Source of the DNA: an uncultured Psychrobacillus sp.
GTDB lineage: Bacteria; Bacillota; Bacilli; Bacillales_A; Planococcaceae
Assembly: GCA_934234185.1 (NCBI GenBank)
Contig: CAKQHO010000017.1
Coordinates: 1-45,730, forward strand
DNA: 45,730 nt
Direction of reading: 5' to 3'
A model generated the notes under the pieces. It saw only the letters and a program-made list of their open reading frames with translations, made no database searches and was not told the origin of the DNA. The translations under genes and the position numbers were made by a program. The stretch's first letter is position 1; each line of letters begins with the position of its first letter. This document shows positions 8,678 through 15,777 of this stretch, piece after piece.

Positions 8678-9427
8678 TTAATGATAACCTAGTTTTATAG
8701 AAATTTCATTTGCACATTTTAAAATAGCTGGAACAATTTTCATAAGTTTCTCTTCAGTCATTCTTACAGTAGGTCCAGTTACACTAATAGCAAATTGAAC
8801 TTCTTTAGAGTGATTAAATATAGGTGCAGCGATACAACTAATGTCTAATTCATGCTCCTGATTATCAAATCCATAGCCTAAACTTTGAATACTTAGAAGC
8901 TTATTCTCCAGCTCAGATCTATTTTTTACTGTATATGGAGTAAACAGCTTAAACTCTTTGATAGATTGTATATAATTTTCTACAAAAGACCTTTCTTGAT
9001 AGGCTAAGATAACCTTTCCAACACCTGTACAATAGAGTGGGGCAGTACGTCCGACCTGTGAATAGATTCGAATGGAATGATTATTTTCCACTTTATCGAT
9101 ATAAACTACTTCGTCTCCTCTAAGCTGGACAAGATGGACTATTTCATCCACCTCATGGCATAAGGCCTCTATTAGTGGGTGAGCAATAGCTAAAATATCA
9201 AGATTTGTTACTACGCAGTTATTCATCTCGATAAATTTTAGACCTAAGCTATAATTTCCATTCCCCGTTTTTTGAACATAATTATGCTTTTCTAGGGTAG
9301 TTAATAATCTGTGAGCAGAACTTTTTGCTATCTGTAAATGTGTAGCTATCTCAGTTACTCCATAACCTTTTGGGTTATTTTTTAGGAACTCTAAAATAAA
9401 TAAAGCCCGATCCACTGACTGAATCAT
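8678..9427 (-). CDS. kdgR: IclR-family transcriptional regulator, KdgR-like
   Basis: 249 residues. Residues 1-65 form the IclR winged helix-turn-helix (SVDRALFILEFL, then VTEIATHLQIAKSSAHRLL). The rest is the IclR effector domain, with LYCTGVGKVILAY and the ISCIAAPIFN segment that lines the ligand pocket. IclR repressors of sugar-acid operons bind KDG or related acids. It is the first gene of the minus-strand cluster, preceded by CTTGGAGGTTTTTGT and a perfect-consensus cre site 48 bp upstream. Its likely targets are the paired palindromes at 8588-8653. It is named by context; B. subtilis KdgR belongs to the LacI family, so orthology is not implied. Confidence 0.82.
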   Translation of the reverse strand: MIQSVDRALFILEFLKNNPKGYGVTEIATHLQIAKSSAHRLLTTLEKHNYVQKTGNGNYSLGLKFIEMNNCVVTNLDILAIAHPLIEALCHEVDEIVHLVQLRGDEVVYIDKVENNHSIRIYSQVGRTAPLYCTGVGKVILAYQERSFVENYIQSIKEFKLFTPYTVKNRSELENKLLSIQSLGYGFDNQEHELDISCIAAPIFNHSKEVQFAISVTGPTVRMTEEKLMKIVPAILKCANEISIKLGYH

Positions 9428-9474
9428 ACAAAAACCTCCAAGTGCTGTTCGTAAAAATAATATTAATCTAATTA

Positions 9475-9488
9475 TGAAAGCGTTGTCA
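9475..9488. promoter_or_regulatory. cre site for CcpA catabolite control
   Basis: TGAAAGCGTTGTCA matches the cre consensus TGWNANCGNTNWCA at every fixed position. It lies 48-61 bp upstream of the kdgR start, so preferred sugars would repress the regulator and any read-through into the tct-kdg genes. It also lies 82 bp before the divergent GNAT gene. Confidence 0.7.
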
Positions 9489-9569
9489 AACTATTTTTTG
9501 AATTTTTACTATAGAATAAAAAAACTGTTAGTATAAATAATAAGAAAATTATATAAGGAGAAATAATAA

Positions 9570-10040
9570 ATGGGGAAAAATATAAGACTTCGGACGATTG
9601 ACATGAACGATTTACCTTTCATTTTCAAATGGAGTAAGGATGAGGTTTTTTGTCTATTAAATGAATGGGAAGTAAATAGAAAGCAAGAAGAAATGTATGG
9701 TTGGTGGGAAAGATGCTGTAAGATTCAACGATCCCCAAATTTTCAGCGTTTAGGAATAGAGTATGAAGGACGACTAATTGGATACGCAGATATTGCAAAA
9801 ATACAAAATGAGTCAGCAGAAGTCGGTATAGCCATTGGGGAAAGTGCACTCTGGGGGAAAGGGCTTGGTACCAAGGTGTTAACATTGCTTATGGATTATG
9901 GGAAAGAGGAGTTGGGATTAAAACTATTCCAAGCCGAAACAAATGAAGTCAATGATAGATCTAGAAGAATGCTAGAAAAAGCAGGGTTTCATCAAATAGA
10001 TATGAAAGGTAATAATTGCTTTTATAAAATGGAAGCTTAA
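9570..10040 (+). CDS. GNAT-family N-acetyltransferase (RimJ/RimL-like)
   Basis: 156 residues with a single GNAT fold. The opening IRLRTIDMNDLPFIFKW is typical of the RimJ/RimL group. The acetyl-CoA pyrophosphate loop appears as GESALWGKGLGTKVL near residue 92, and the C-terminal motif is DRSRRMLEKAGF. It transfers an acetyl group from acetyl-CoA to an amine, but the substrate cannot be predicted. The ATG follows TATAAGGAGAAATAATAA. It is transcribed away from kdgR. Confidence 0.8.
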   Translation: MGKNIRLRTIDMNDLPFIFKWSKDEVFCLLNEWEVNRKQEEMYGWWERCCKIQRSPNFQRLGIEYEGRLIGYADIAKIQNESAEVGIAIGESALWGKGLGTKVLTLLMDYGKEELGLKLFQAETNEVNDRSRRMLEKAGFHQIDMKGNNCFYKMEA

Positions 10041-10210
10041 AAGGTTCCTATTCTACATGTGGTTTCATCAACTAATGGTTTTGGTGCAGCTAAGTAAAAT
10101 CAGGAAAACAGAATTGGATATTTATGTTAATGTTAGAGGGGATATGAGGGAGTTAGTTAATCGAGAAGAATATCGCTCGAACTAGCCTTGTTATACATTT
10201 GGGAATAGCT

Positions 10211-10309
10211 ATGTTATTTACGCTGCTTGGCTATTTCTATATACAAGATAATCCTAAATATAAAAGTGTAGGAAGATTGCTAAAATACTATTTTAACGAA
10301 ATGAGGTGA
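10211..10309 (+). CDS. Possible 32-residue membrane peptide, or remnant of one
   Basis: Short frame MLFTLLGYFYIQDNP... ending in FNEMR. It has a hydrophobic start and a basic end. The frame stays open upstream to 10161 but offers no convincing ATG with a ribosome site. Its stop TGA lies inside GAGGTGA, the ribosome site of the next small gene, which is the arrangement of a coupled pair. It may be the end of a decayed gene. Confidence 0.3.
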   Translation: MLFTLLGYFYIQDNPKYKSVGRLLKYYFNEMR

Positions 10310-10315
10310 TAAAAT

Positions 10316-10450
10316 ATGGAGTTTATAGTAGGCATTGCAATTCTGATCGTTCTAACTATATCGACTAGTACTATCGAAAAATCATTAAAGAAAATGGAAA
10401 AACAGAATGAGGATATTATAAAAATATTAGAGGAGATTCAAAAAAAGTAA
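10316..10450 (+). CDS. 44-residue membrane peptide with charged tail
   Basis: Begins MEFIVGIAILIVLTIST (one membrane helix) and continues into a lysine/glutamate-rich amphipathic tail ending ILEEIQKK. The ATG follows GAGGTGATAAAAT at good spacing. The architecture resembles the 66-residue protein at 100-300: one helix plus a coiled-coil tail. Function unknown. Confidence 0.5.
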   Translation: MEFIVGIAILIVLTISTSTIEKSLKKMEKQNEDIIKILEEIQKK

Positions 10451-10489
10451 AGTTTCTTTGGTGATAAGGCGGATCAGATAAACACAACA

Positions 10490-10792
10490 GTGATGGCATG
10501 TATACATATTGCAAGGGTCAATGACTTCCCAGTTCATGAGATTACAGAGCCTTGGTATACAAACAACTCAGAAGAGAATAAAAGGCAATTGGGCAATAAC
10601 AAGTTCCCGCACTGTTATACAAGTTGGAAATATAGCTCTGCCTATCAGGAAACTTTAGAGGTCGATAGGGTTCTTATGGAGTTGCTAGAACCCTTTGTAC
10701 TAGAAATACTTGCAGTAAACTCAAGTGGATACAGTTATTCAATTGGTTATAGAAGAGCCAATATATTGATTTATACTCTAAGAAGAGTCTGA
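10490..10792 (+). pseudogene. Decayed DUF4279-like protein
   Basis: The 100-codon frame contains FPVHEITEPWY and SWKYSSAYQETLEVDRVLMELLEPF. These resemble the two conserved blocks of DUF4279 (an EIT.. start and a W.lstgyeEtldv..ql..ll block). The C-terminal part is too short, and the family's usual closing pattern (YIDLYS-like) appears in another frame near 10766-10790. An internal deletion plus frameshift is therefore likely. No clear ribosome site precedes the ATG. Family recall is approximate. DUF4279 has no assigned biochemical role and is often an immunity-type protein. Confidence 0.4.
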
Positions 10793-10819
10793 TAATAATA
10801 CAAATCAAGCATCTCTAGA

Positions 10820-10850
10820 AAAGTAAAAAGCAACTTCGAGGGAAGCTGCT
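10820..10850 (-). terminator. Terminator of the Mn-type CDF gene
   Basis: Minus-strand hairpin AGCAGCTTC/GAAGTTGCT with a CCTC loop, followed by TTTTTACTTTT. It starts directly at the stop codon of the CDF gene. Confidence 0.85.
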
Positions 10851-10851
10851 A

Positions 10852-11757
10852 TTAGAAATGAAAATCGTCCTCTGTGATAATAATATCCTTTGGGTCATAT
10901 GGCTCGATATGAACGAATGCCAAGGCATGGTCATTCAAGTCCTGAACATATTTTTCAATCATCTCCGCTATATCATGAGATCGGCGGACACTAAGGTTTG
11001 GATTCACAGCAATGGTAATATCCAAAAGCATCAAGCTGCCGTGTTGTCTGCCCCTGATTTCTCTGATCTCCCGCACCTGTGGTATGGCTTTTATTTCGTT
11101 ACTTACCTTGTTTAAAAACTTACTGTCAAAGCCGTCTGTTAATAGATATACGGCTTCTTTAAATATTTCAATAGCCGTTTTAATTATGATAATACCGATT
11201 ACGAAAGCTGTAATTGTATCGATGATTGGATAACCAATTATTGCTGCTGTAATACCAATTGCTGTTCCTATACTGACTAGGGCATCGGAGCGGTTATCAT
11301 ATGCTGCTGCTTTTACGGCAGTACTTTTAATCTGTTCTGCTAGTTTAAGGTTATATCTATACACTGCAAACATCACAATGGCACTAAAAATTGCCACCAT
11401 AATGGTTAAAACGCTAGGATTTTCGGCAGTTTTATTGAAGAGATTCTTCCCTGCAGAAATCAACACTTCAATCCCTACATAAATCATTACGAAGGAAGCA
11501 ATGAGAGATGCAATGGTCTCGGCGCGGAGATGTCCATACTGATGATTGTGATCAGGTGGACGTTGAGATATGCGAAGTCCTATCAACACCGCAACAGATG
11601 CAATTATATCAGTGGTGTTGTTCCAACCATCCGCTAACAGGGCTTGAGAATCTCCTAAATATCCAGCTGTAAGTTTTAAGGCGCTTAGAAAAATATAAGC
11701 TCCGATAGATAGGTAAGCTCCTTTTTCCCCGGCTCGTAAGTTTGTATATAGCTCCAA
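10852..11757 (-). CDS. mneP: Cation diffusion facilitator, manganese-efflux type (MneP/YdfM-like)
   Basis: 301 residues from a TTG start. Six membrane helices precede a C-terminal domain with a metal-binding His (HVEIPY-type region, here FVHIEPYDP). The helix-2 site is DGWNNTTD, with an Asn in place of the usual Asp or His, and HQYGHLRAET follows. Both are features I associate with the manganese exporters MneP/MneS rather than zinc exporters. The start TTG at 11757 has AGGGGG 7 nt upstream and gives the usual opening ELYTNLRAGEKG. A longer frame from GTG 11790 has no ribosome site. A long hairpin lies just upstream. Confidence 0.75.
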   Translation of the reverse strand: MELYTNLRAGEKGAYLSIGAYIFLSALKLTAGYLGDSQALLADGWNNTTDIIASVAVLIGLRISQRPPDHNHQYGHLRAETIASLIASFVMIYVGIEVLISAGKNLFNKTAENPSVLTIMVAIFSAIVMFAVYRYNLKLAEQIKSTAVKAAAYDNRSDALVSIGTAIGITAAIIGYPIIDTITAFVIGIIIIKTAIEIFKEAVYLLTDGFDSKFLNKVSNEIKAIPQVREIREIRGRQHGSLMLLDITIAVNPNLSVRRSHDIAEMIEKYVQDLNDHALAFVHIEPYDPKDIIITEDDFHF

Positions 11758-11791
11758 AATGTTTCCCCCTAGCAAAAGTCCTGTAAACACG

Positions 11792-11829
11792 AAAGAGGCT
11801 ACACTACCTGGAAGTAGTGTAACCTCTTT
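11792..11829. promoter_or_regulatory. Long hairpin in the leader of the Mn-type CDF gene
   Basis: Two 16-nt arms (AAAGAGGCTACACTAC and GTAGTGTAACCTCTTT) pair with one mismatch around a 6-nt loop. On the minus strand it ends about 35 nt before the TTG start and is followed by CTTTCGTGTTTAC, a weak T-run. It could be an attenuator, an operator or a stray terminator. I do not recognise a yybP-ykoY manganese riboswitch here. Confidence 0.5.
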
Positions 11830-11945
11830 ATATGCAATTTAAGCGTTTATTAAGTATAGCATACAATAATTCAAAAAGGGTTATGTGGTAAAATAGAGAA
11901 AATATTCTGATATGGTTATTTTATTTATAGAGGAGAGTGTTTTCA

Positions 11946-12380
11946 ATGATCAAGCAAGCGGGTAAGGGTGATGCCAGGTACGCGGCTCAACTTGCCTTAT
12001 TATTGTGGCCAAATCATACAGAAGCCGAATTTTTAGAAGAAATGGTTCAATGTATAGAATCAAAGGACTCCGTCATATTTTTGGCTTATGCCGGGGAGGA
12101 GCCAATTGGTTTTGCTCAGTGTCAATTGCGGACAGACTATGTAGAAGGGACAGATTCCAATCCAGTTGGCTATCTAGAGGGGCTGTTTGTAAAGGGAGAA
12201 TACCGAATGCAAGGCTATGCAAAACTACTGATCGCCCATGCTGAACAATGGGCAAGACAAAAGGGATGTAGTGAGTTTGCTAGTGATTGCGAACTAGATA
12301 ATGAAGAAAGTCTAACTATGCACCTCCGTCTAGGTTTTACCGAGGCAAATCGAATCATTTGTTTTACAAAGAAATTATAG
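11946..12380 (+). CDS. AAC(6')-like aminoglycoside 6'-N-acetyltransferase
   Basis: 144 residues, the compact size of chromosomal AAC(6')-I enzymes. The stretch from SNPVGYLEGLFV through the acetyl-CoA loop EYRMQGYAKLLI to CSEFASDCELDN, the conserved MHLRLGF, and the ending ICFTKKL follow the Acinetobacter/Stenotrophomonas AAC(6') pattern closely. Family members acetylate the 6' amine of kanamycin- or tobramycin-type drugs, though chromosomal homologues can be silent or have other roles. The frame opens at GTG 11937. I chose ATG 11946 because AGAGGAGA is correctly spaced for it. No mobile element is near. Confidence 0.75.
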   Translation: MIKQAGKGDARYAAQLALLLWPNHTEAEFLEEMVQCIESKDSVIFLAYAGEEPIGFAQCQLRTDYVEGTDSNPVGYLEGLFVKGEYRMQGYAKLLIAHAEQWARQKGCSEFASDCELDNEESLTMHLRLGFTEANRIICFTKKL

Positions 12381-12432
12381 GAATTATAATTATATTTCTT
12401 CCAATGGTACTTTTCCCATTTATGGTTAAAGT

Positions 12433-12456
12433 AAAAAACCCCTCTGCAAAGAGGGG
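12433..12456 (-). terminator. Terminator of menA
   Basis: CCCCTCT/AGAGGGG hairpin with a short loop and six T residues on the minus strand, 8 bp beyond the menA stop. Confidence 0.9.
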
Positions 12457-12463
12457 AACTACA

Positions 12464-13378
12464 TTATAAGAAATAACTTATAAGCAAACCGATGGATAGA
12501 AAGAATCCAAAGAAGGTATTCGTTAGCGCAGTGCTCTTCATAGCCATTCCTGTTACGGGAGGATTATTTTCCCCCTGTTGAAAGTTTTTGATAGCTGCTA
12601 TTGGCTTAGGGATACTAAGTAATACAATTAAAGACCAAAGTGGGATATGTCCAAGGATAACTAAGACAATAATCCATCCATAAGCGAATATAAAAGCCGC
12701 CGCTAATCCACCAATCGCATTTTTACGTCCAAGGAGGATCGGTAATGTTTTACGTCCACCTTTAATGTCTTCCTCAATATCTCGAATATTATTGGACATA
12801 TTGATAGCCCCAACTAAAATAGTCATAGGGATAGCGAGTAAAATACTTATTGTGCTGATTTCTCCGGCTTGAATGAAATAGGCGATCAAAACAAAGGCTG
12901 CCCCCATCGCAACACCAGAAAAAAGCTCTCCAAACGGAGTATAAGCGATTGGAAGTGGTCCGCCAGTATATAGGTAGCCAATTGCCATTCCAATAAAACC
13001 GATCAATATGAGCCACCAGCTAGTAGAAGCACAAATATAAAGTCCAATTACTGCGGCCACTAAATAAAGCAGTAGTGCCACGGATAGAACGTTCTTTGGC
13101 TTTAATCCGTGACGTACAATTCCACCACCAATTCCTACCGACTCTTCTGTATCTAGCCCACGTTTAAAATCGTAATACTCGTTAAAAAGGTTGGTCGCAA
13201 TTTGTAAGCAAAGACATGCTAGAAGCATTGCGATAAACATTATCCAATTAAGCTCTACATCAAATAATGCAATGACAGTTCCCAGTATGACAGGAACAAA
13301 TGTAGCTGTTAATGTATGAGGACGTGTCATTTTCCACATCAGTTGAGCAGGAGTTAGCTGTTCTTTTTCCTGTACCAT
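12464..13378 (-). CDS. menA: 1,4-dihydroxy-2-naphthoate polyprenyltransferase (MenA)
   Basis: 304 residues. UbiA-fold integral membrane enzyme that attaches the polyprenyl chain to DHNA, giving demethylmenaquinone for the respiratory chain. The N-terminal MTRPHTLTATFVPVILGT matches MenA. The first Asp-rich motif is NLFNEYYDFKRGLDTEE and the second is MSNNIRDIEEDIKGGRKTLP, both binding prenyl diphosphate through Mg. About nine membrane helices. The start follows GAGAGGAAATGAAAG. It stands alone, as menA commonly does in Bacillaceae, between the acetyltransferase and the HAAS gene. Confidence 0.93.
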   Translation of the reverse strand: MVQEKEQLTPAQLMWKMTRPHTLTATFVPVILGTVIALFDVELNWIMFIAMLLACLCLQIATNLFNEYYDFKRGLDTEESVGIGGGIVRHGLKPKNVLSVALLLYLVAAVIGLYICASTSWWLILIGFIGMAIGYLYTGGPLPIAYTPFGELFSGVAMGAAFVLIAYFIQAGEISTISILLAIPMTILVGAINMSNNIRDIEEDIKGGRKTLPILLGRKNAIGGLAAAFIFAYGWIIVLVILGHIPLWSLIVLLSIPKPIAAIKNFQQGENNPPVTGMAMKSTALTNTFFGFFLSIGLLISYFL

Positions 13379-13611
13379 CTTTCATTTCCTCTCTATAATA
13401 AAGCTCTCTGTTCGAGATAAGTTCTCTACCAAACAAGTATAATTCTATCAGCTTGGTAAAACAACTCCTCATACATATACACGGGCATTTTTACAGGGGC
13501 TAGTAAACTCCTTTGCTACTACCGACCTTTAGGGAGAAAGAGGAAGTGGCTTACGAAGATTATTGGGAGTTCCTATGAAAATTTACTGGTAATTAAAATG
13601 GATAAGGAACA

Positions 13612-13639
13612 GGCTGCTGAAATTATATCTTCAGCAGCC
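13612..13639 (-). terminator. Weak terminator after the HAAS gene
   Basis: GGCTGCTGAA/TTCAGCAGCC hairpin with an 8-nt loop but only a broken T-run (CCTGTTCCTTATCC). The rest of 13379-13611 holds the menA upstream region and no gene that I can support. Confidence 0.5.
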
Positions 13640-13660
13640 ATTTGTGTGTAGAACGCCATG

Positions 13661-14275
13661 TTATCTTTTATTCTCCAAAGGGATTTTTGCCTTTCGATAG
13701 CTATCCCATGTTTCAATTACGAAAGTGGCTATTATAGAGATAATAATAATTGCCCATATAACGTTAAGCGAGTTATTGACGGATTGCGTAGAGAGCTCCA
13801 TTATGTCTGAAAGGTATGAAGCAAGTCCGCTATTCAGTAGGTCTGGATTGCTAGCGATAAAGAGTATTGCAAGGGAATTGAATAGATGTATGGCTGTACT
13901 TACCCAGAAAAGGTACATGGTCCACTGTCCCACTCGCCATTTGTAGAAGAGGAGTACAACCTCTAGCGTAATAAGAGAAATGACTATTGGCCAATAGGAT
14001 AACAGGGTTTCTTGGTTAAAAATTGGCTGGGCAAATACTAGGCCTTGCTCTTCGCTTGAGCGATAGACACCAACTAATCTATCTGCATAAAAGTAGGCTG
14101 CGGCAAAAATGGCTAACCAAACCATGGTAAAGAAGATCTCAAATTTGTTAATCATTTTCTTTGGTGGAACAATGACAACATCCTTCAAGCTTTCAGGGCT
14201 CCAGACAGTGCCTTTTGCTGTTAGCTCCTCTTTTTTGACCGTGCGATCAATGACAAAAATACGGCGGTTATCCAA
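13661..14275 (-). CDS. C-terminal part of a frameshifted HAAS-domain membrane protein
   Basis: 204 residues with four predicted membrane helices (about residues 45-65, 88-108, 120-142 and 170-190). The first residues before FVIDRTVKKEELTAKG overlap the end of the HAAS frame at 14221-14673 in a different phase. Adding one T to the five-T run (A5 at 14255-14259 on the plus strand) would give one continuous protein of about 337 residues reading ...ITAVFFVIDRTV. The ATG at 14275 has no ribosome site. I therefore read it as the downstream half of one gene, broken by an indel or by a sequencing error. Confidence 0.6.
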   Translation of the reverse strand: MDNRRIFVIDRTVKKEELTAKGTVWSPESLKDVVIVPPKKMINKFEIFFTMVWLAIFAAAYFYADRLVGVYRSSEEQGLVFAQPIFNQETLLSYWPIVISLITLEVVLLFYKWRVGQWTMYLFWVSTAIHLFNSLAILFIASNPDLLNSGLASYLSDIMELSTQSVNNSLNVIWAIIIISIIATFVIETWDSYRKAKIPLENKR

Positions 14276-14673
14276 AAGAAAGTCTGGATTAAGGCAAGGA
14301 CAATATCTACTATTGTTTCACCGAATGCATGAAGGATACCCGTTAGTATGTCATTTCCTTGAAAGCCAATGACGGCTTCGATAATATTAATGATGGTAAT
14401 AGCGATAATCACAATAGGAATTACTATTTTTAGTATGTGAATATAGGGATCATATACATTCGGTCCAATTAAATACATTGGTTTGTCGCGGTAGCTTGCC
14501 GCTAGTGTAGCCGGGTTACCTAACTTTTCTAGTGTTCCTTTTATTTCTTCCTCTGATGGGTCATCTGAAAGCATATCCTCAATCGAGGATCTAAGCTCCA
14601 GACCTATATCTTCTCTAGTTTTTTGTGGCAATCGCCTGGTTACCTCATACACGTAAGTATCAACTAGATTCAT
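14221..14673 (-). CDS. HAAS-domain protein, N-terminal half (frameshifted)
   Basis: 150 residues. Residues 1-75 match the HAAS signalling domain (VDTYVYEVTRRLPQKTREDI, then LEKLGNPATLAASYRDKP), which is found beside PadR regulators and thought to act as a PadR-linked sensor. Two membrane helices follow. The last ten or so residues (SLIARSKKRS) come from the wrong phase after a five-T run; the correct continuation is in the frame ending at 13661. The start has AAGGAGAGGAACAAG and overlaps the end of the padR gene by 14 bp, so the two are cotranscribed. Confidence 0.75.
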   Translation of the reverse strand: MNLVDTYVYEVTRRLPQKTREDIGLELRSSIEDMLSDDPSEEEIKGTLEKLGNPATLAASYRDKPMYLIGPNVYDPYIHILKIVIPIVIIAITIINIIEAVIGFQGNDILTGILHAFGETIVDIVLALIQTFFWITAVFLSLIARSKKRS

Positions 14674-15007
14674 CTTGTTCCTCTCCTTTTAATAATGCCT
14701 TTAGTTCCAATGTCATTTTGCTCCATTCCTCTTTTAACTGCTCAAAGACTTCTTTGCCACTTTCGCTTAATACATAATACTTTCTAGGTCTGTTCTCTGT
14801 GGTGTCCCAGCTGCTAGTTACGAGTTCTTGTTTTTCTAGTCGTCTCAATAGGGGATATAAGGTGCTTTGTTCCATGACTACCCCTGCTTCCTCTAGTCTT
14901 TGTACTAATGAGTATCCATACTGAGGGGTATCTAGCTGGCTCAAAACAGCTAGGGTCAGCGTTCCTCTGCGCAGCTCTGTCTTATATGATTCGAGCGAAG
15001 ATGTCAT
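14660..15007 (-). CDS. PadR-family transcriptional regulator
   Basis: 115 residues with a winged helix-turn-helix. The block GTLTLAVLSQLDTPQYGYSL, the recognition helix QSTLYPLLRRLEKQELV and the wing RPRKYYVLSESG are typical of PadR. It is the short PadR-s2 type, without a large C-terminal domain. The start at 15007 follows GAGGTGATTATCAA; the longer frame from 15043 lacks a site. It overlaps the HAAS gene downstream. Such pairs probably form a ligand- or membrane-sensing switch that represses its own operon. Confidence 0.9.
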   Translation of the reverse strand: MTSSLESYKTELRRGTLTLAVLSQLDTPQYGYSLVQRLEEAGVVMEQSTLYPLLRRLEKQELVTSSWDTTENRPRKYYVLSESGKEVFEQLKEEWSKMTLELKALLKGEEQDESS

Positions 15008-15033
15008 TTGATAATCACCTCGTTTTTCTATAC

Positions 15034-15046
15034 TGTATAACATACA
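15034..15046. promoter_or_regulatory. Possible PadR operator
   Basis: TGTAT-AAC-ATACA, a short perfect inverted repeat 27 bp upstream of the padR start. PadR proteins commonly bind ATGT/ACAT-type palindromes over their own promoters. The site also resembles AT-rich promoter DNA, so confidence is modest. Confidence 0.4.
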
Positions 15047-15261
15047 CTATTTATATTCTGATAATACCATTTTTGGTACAATAATATAAAATTTTAAATG
15101 CAATTTATTTTTGTGTTAATAAATTGCCACTGAATAGAGTGATAATATTTACGGGGTAATAAATACCTGAGGCATTCGTAAAGCGCTGACTTGTAAGAAC
15201 CTTTTCATTTTTTATACGTATTGAATACTGTAGAAATTTTTAAAATATAGGGGGACCTCCA

Positions 15262-15741
15262 ATGAGTTTAACATTTTTCAAATTTCATGCAGATTCCTTT
15301 CAAGAATACTATCGGTTAGTCTCGGATATTAGAGTGATGGCACAAATTACAGAAAGGGCGCTATCTCTTGTGGAAGCAAAGGAAAGATATGAGCGAATAC
15401 TAAAAAGAAATGAGTTGCATACATCCTTTGGCTCCTATATGGCTTGGGAAAAAGAAAACTTTGTTGGACTAGGGCATATTACTTTAAAAGAGGAGCAAGA
15501 ACGGGAAGCTGAAATCGGGTATATGCTGTTGCCGGAGTATTGGGGGAAGGGTTATGGAACTGCCATTGCAGAGGAGATGGTTAGGCTTGGAACAGAGAGT
15601 GGTCTACACAAACTAGTTGCTATTATTGATCCAGAAAATATACCATCTCGAAAAATCCTTACTCGCTTAGGGTTTGTTTCAGAGGAGCTTCGTGACTTCG
15701 ATGGACTGCCAGGTGAAATATTAAGCTTACAAGTAGGGTAA
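15262..15741 (+). CDS. GNAT-family N-acetyltransferase (RimJ/RimL-like)
   Basis: 159 residues. The GNAT core shows EIGYMLLPEYWGKGYGTAIAEE, with the acetyl-CoA loop WGKGYG, and the C-terminal PSRKILTRLGF. The N-terminal third is more variable. The ATG follows AGGGGGACCTCCA. It is a single gene ending in a strong terminator. The substrate (ribosomal protein N-terminus, small amine or drug) is unknown. Confidence 0.8.
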   Translation: MSLTFFKFHADSFQEYYRLVSDIRVMAQITERALSLVEAKERYERILKRNELHTSFGSYMAWEKENFVGLGHITLKEEQEREAEIGYMLLPEYWGKGYGTAIAEEMVRLGTESGLHKLVAIIDPENIPSRKILTRLGFVSEELRDFDGLPGEILSLQVG

Positions 15742-15777
15742 AGCCAAGGTCCTCTAGAACCCTGGCTTACTTTTTTT
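15741..15777 (+). terminator. Terminator shared by convergent genes
   Basis: AAGCCA/TGGCTT stem with an inner GG/CC pair, followed by seven T residues. The final codons and stop (15767-15769) of the opposite-strand methyltransferase gene lie within it. Confidence 0.75.

Noticed and set aside
11792..11829. Manganese (yybP-ykoY) riboswitch
   Set aside because: The element is a single simple hairpin without the conserved internal loops.
13480..13660. Plus-strand frame ending DKEQAAEIISSAAICV upstream of 13661
   Set aside because: There is no start codon with a ribosome site; the only internal ATG gives 17 residues.
14221..14275. Programmed -1 frameshift between the two HAAS frames
   Set aside because: The heptamer would be A-UUU-UUG, with poor re-pairing in the P site, and no downstream stimulatory structure is apparent. 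An indel is simpler.
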